From Saccharothrix sp. NRRL B-16314 (lineage in GTDB: Bacteria; Actinomycetota; Actinomycetes; Mycobacteriales; Pseudonocardiaceae), in the NCBI RefSeq assembly GCF_000716595.1, contig NZ_JNXC01000033.1:1-64000 (forward strand): 64,000 bases of DNA. The letters are read 5' to 3'. The stretch's first letter is position 1. Every line of letters begins with the position of its first letter. Below, piece by piece: positions 63,724 through 64,000 of this stretch. Made by a program: the position numbers and the translations under genes. Under the pieces are notes generated by a model. It ran no database searches. It had not been told where the DNA came from and was given only the letters and a program-made list of their open reading frames with translations.

Positions 63724-64000
63724 GTGTCCGGTTCTAACGTGCGTCTCGTGGTGTCCGTCCAGGCCCGCGGTTTCGCCGAGAAACCCTGGGAAGGCCACCT
63801 GGCCACCGGGCTGCTGGTGGCGCCGGACGAGGTGCTGGTGCCGTCCGCGCCCGCGGAGCTGGCCGAGGCCGGCGAGGGGATCGACCTCCTGGTGCTGCCG
63901 CTGCCGCTCGACGGGGGCGGGCGGGTCGAGAGGTTGGCCGTCGAGCGCGTGCTGATGGCGTCCACGCTGCCCGATGGCGGTGGCGACAGGCTCGCCGTGC
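63724..64000 (+). CDS. Unknown protein, N-terminal part (trypsin-like start)
   Basis: A partial gene from GTG 63724 (GGGGAGGAAAA upstream), open to the window edge for 92 codons. VSVQARGFAEKPWEGHLATG and LLVAPDEVLVPS resemble the beginning of chymotrypsin-fold proteases (GTGFLVAPxLVLT), though the His of the triad would lie near VPSAPAEL and is not seen. It is divergent from the DAHP synthase. Function open. Confidence 0.5.
   Translation, partial: MSGSNVRLVVSVQARGFAEKPWEGHLATGLLVAPDEVLVPSAPAELAEAGEGIDLLVLPLPLDGGGRVERLAVERVLMASTLPDGGGDRLAV

Overview
The window is very GC-rich, with strong third-position GC bias, many GTG starts and dense gene packing, so it comes from a high-GC actinobacterium. 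An AftD-type arabinosyltransferase with its usual cell-wall neighbours (46.5-60.4 kb), an ArsC of the actinobacterial type, a rifampin phosphotransferase behind a rifamycin-associated element and a ZTP riboswitch before glyA point to a filamentous member of the Pseudonocardiales (Saccharothrix/Actinosynnema/Lentzea-like). The genus is inference. No rRNA, tRNA, CRISPR array, transposase or phage gene was seen.

Layout. 0-5.6 kb: arsenic island with a partial aquaporin, an ArsR-arsenate reductase fusion, a divergent arsC, a YjbR protein, a frameshifted MFS exporter, an ArsO-like flavoprotein and an ArsR-ArsN-type acetyltransferase fusion. 5.6-9 kb: ATP-dependent DNA ligase, DinB protein and a drug-exporter-like MFS gene ending in a 15-bp tandem repeat. 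8.8-14.8 kb: two secreted or cell-wall proteins, glyA under a ZTP riboswitch, a Clp_N-TIR fusion, proline iminopeptidase, an F420-reductase-like protein and an HxlR regulator. 14.8-19.6 kb: carotenoid oxygenase, CBM48 protein and a TetR-MFS-TetR unit with large palindromes. 19.7-25 kb: three unrecognised membrane-associated proteins and a His-rich PHP phosphoesterase with a CCGGGH-tailed partner. 25-30.5 kb: orphan KdpD, HAF-repeat protein, fructosamine kinase and HD-domain protein. 30.5-36 kb: FadH with a PadR regulator, and rph. 36-46.4 kb: TetR/VOC pair with four operator boxes, secreted M28 peptidase, LigD-type polymerase, GH18 chitinase, ECF41-like sigma factor, a frameshifted CBM2-FN3-beta-helix protein, SRPBCC and PucR proteins. 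46.5-60.4 kb: cell-envelope glycosylation cluster (GT2, GT4, DUF3068, methyltransferase, a 57-aa DUF2613 protein, GT-C-like membrane protein, flippase, AftD, second methyltransferase, vWA protein). 60.4-64 kb: a Cys-rich DUF1540 protein behind a candidate iron box, then a chorismatase and type II DAHP synthase that look like the edge of a specialised-metabolite cluster, and a divergent partial gene.

How the genes work together. The arsenic genes combine sensing, reduction, a channel for arsenite, and an ArsO/ArsN/MFS set that would suit organoarsenical or arsinothricin-like compounds. The LigD ligase (5.6 kb) and polymerase (39.3 kb) are separate proteins here. The 46.5-58.7 kb block resembles the mycobacterial Rv0224c-Rv0227c and Rv0236A-aftD loci and should act in arabinogalactan or related envelope glycan assembly. 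DAHP synthase plus chorismatase would divert shikimate-pathway carbon into a benzoate-type or dihydroxycyclohexadiene starter unit.

The strongest observations are the ArsR-ArsN fusion, the ZTP riboswitch, the Clp_N-TIR fusion, the rifamycin element at rph, the four-box operator, the DUF1540 iron box and the chorismatase/DAHP synthase pair. Two genes carry probable single-base frameshifts. I see no obvious complete new defence system; the Clp_N-TIR gene and the 19.7-22.8 kb membrane cluster are the best candidates for something undescribed.
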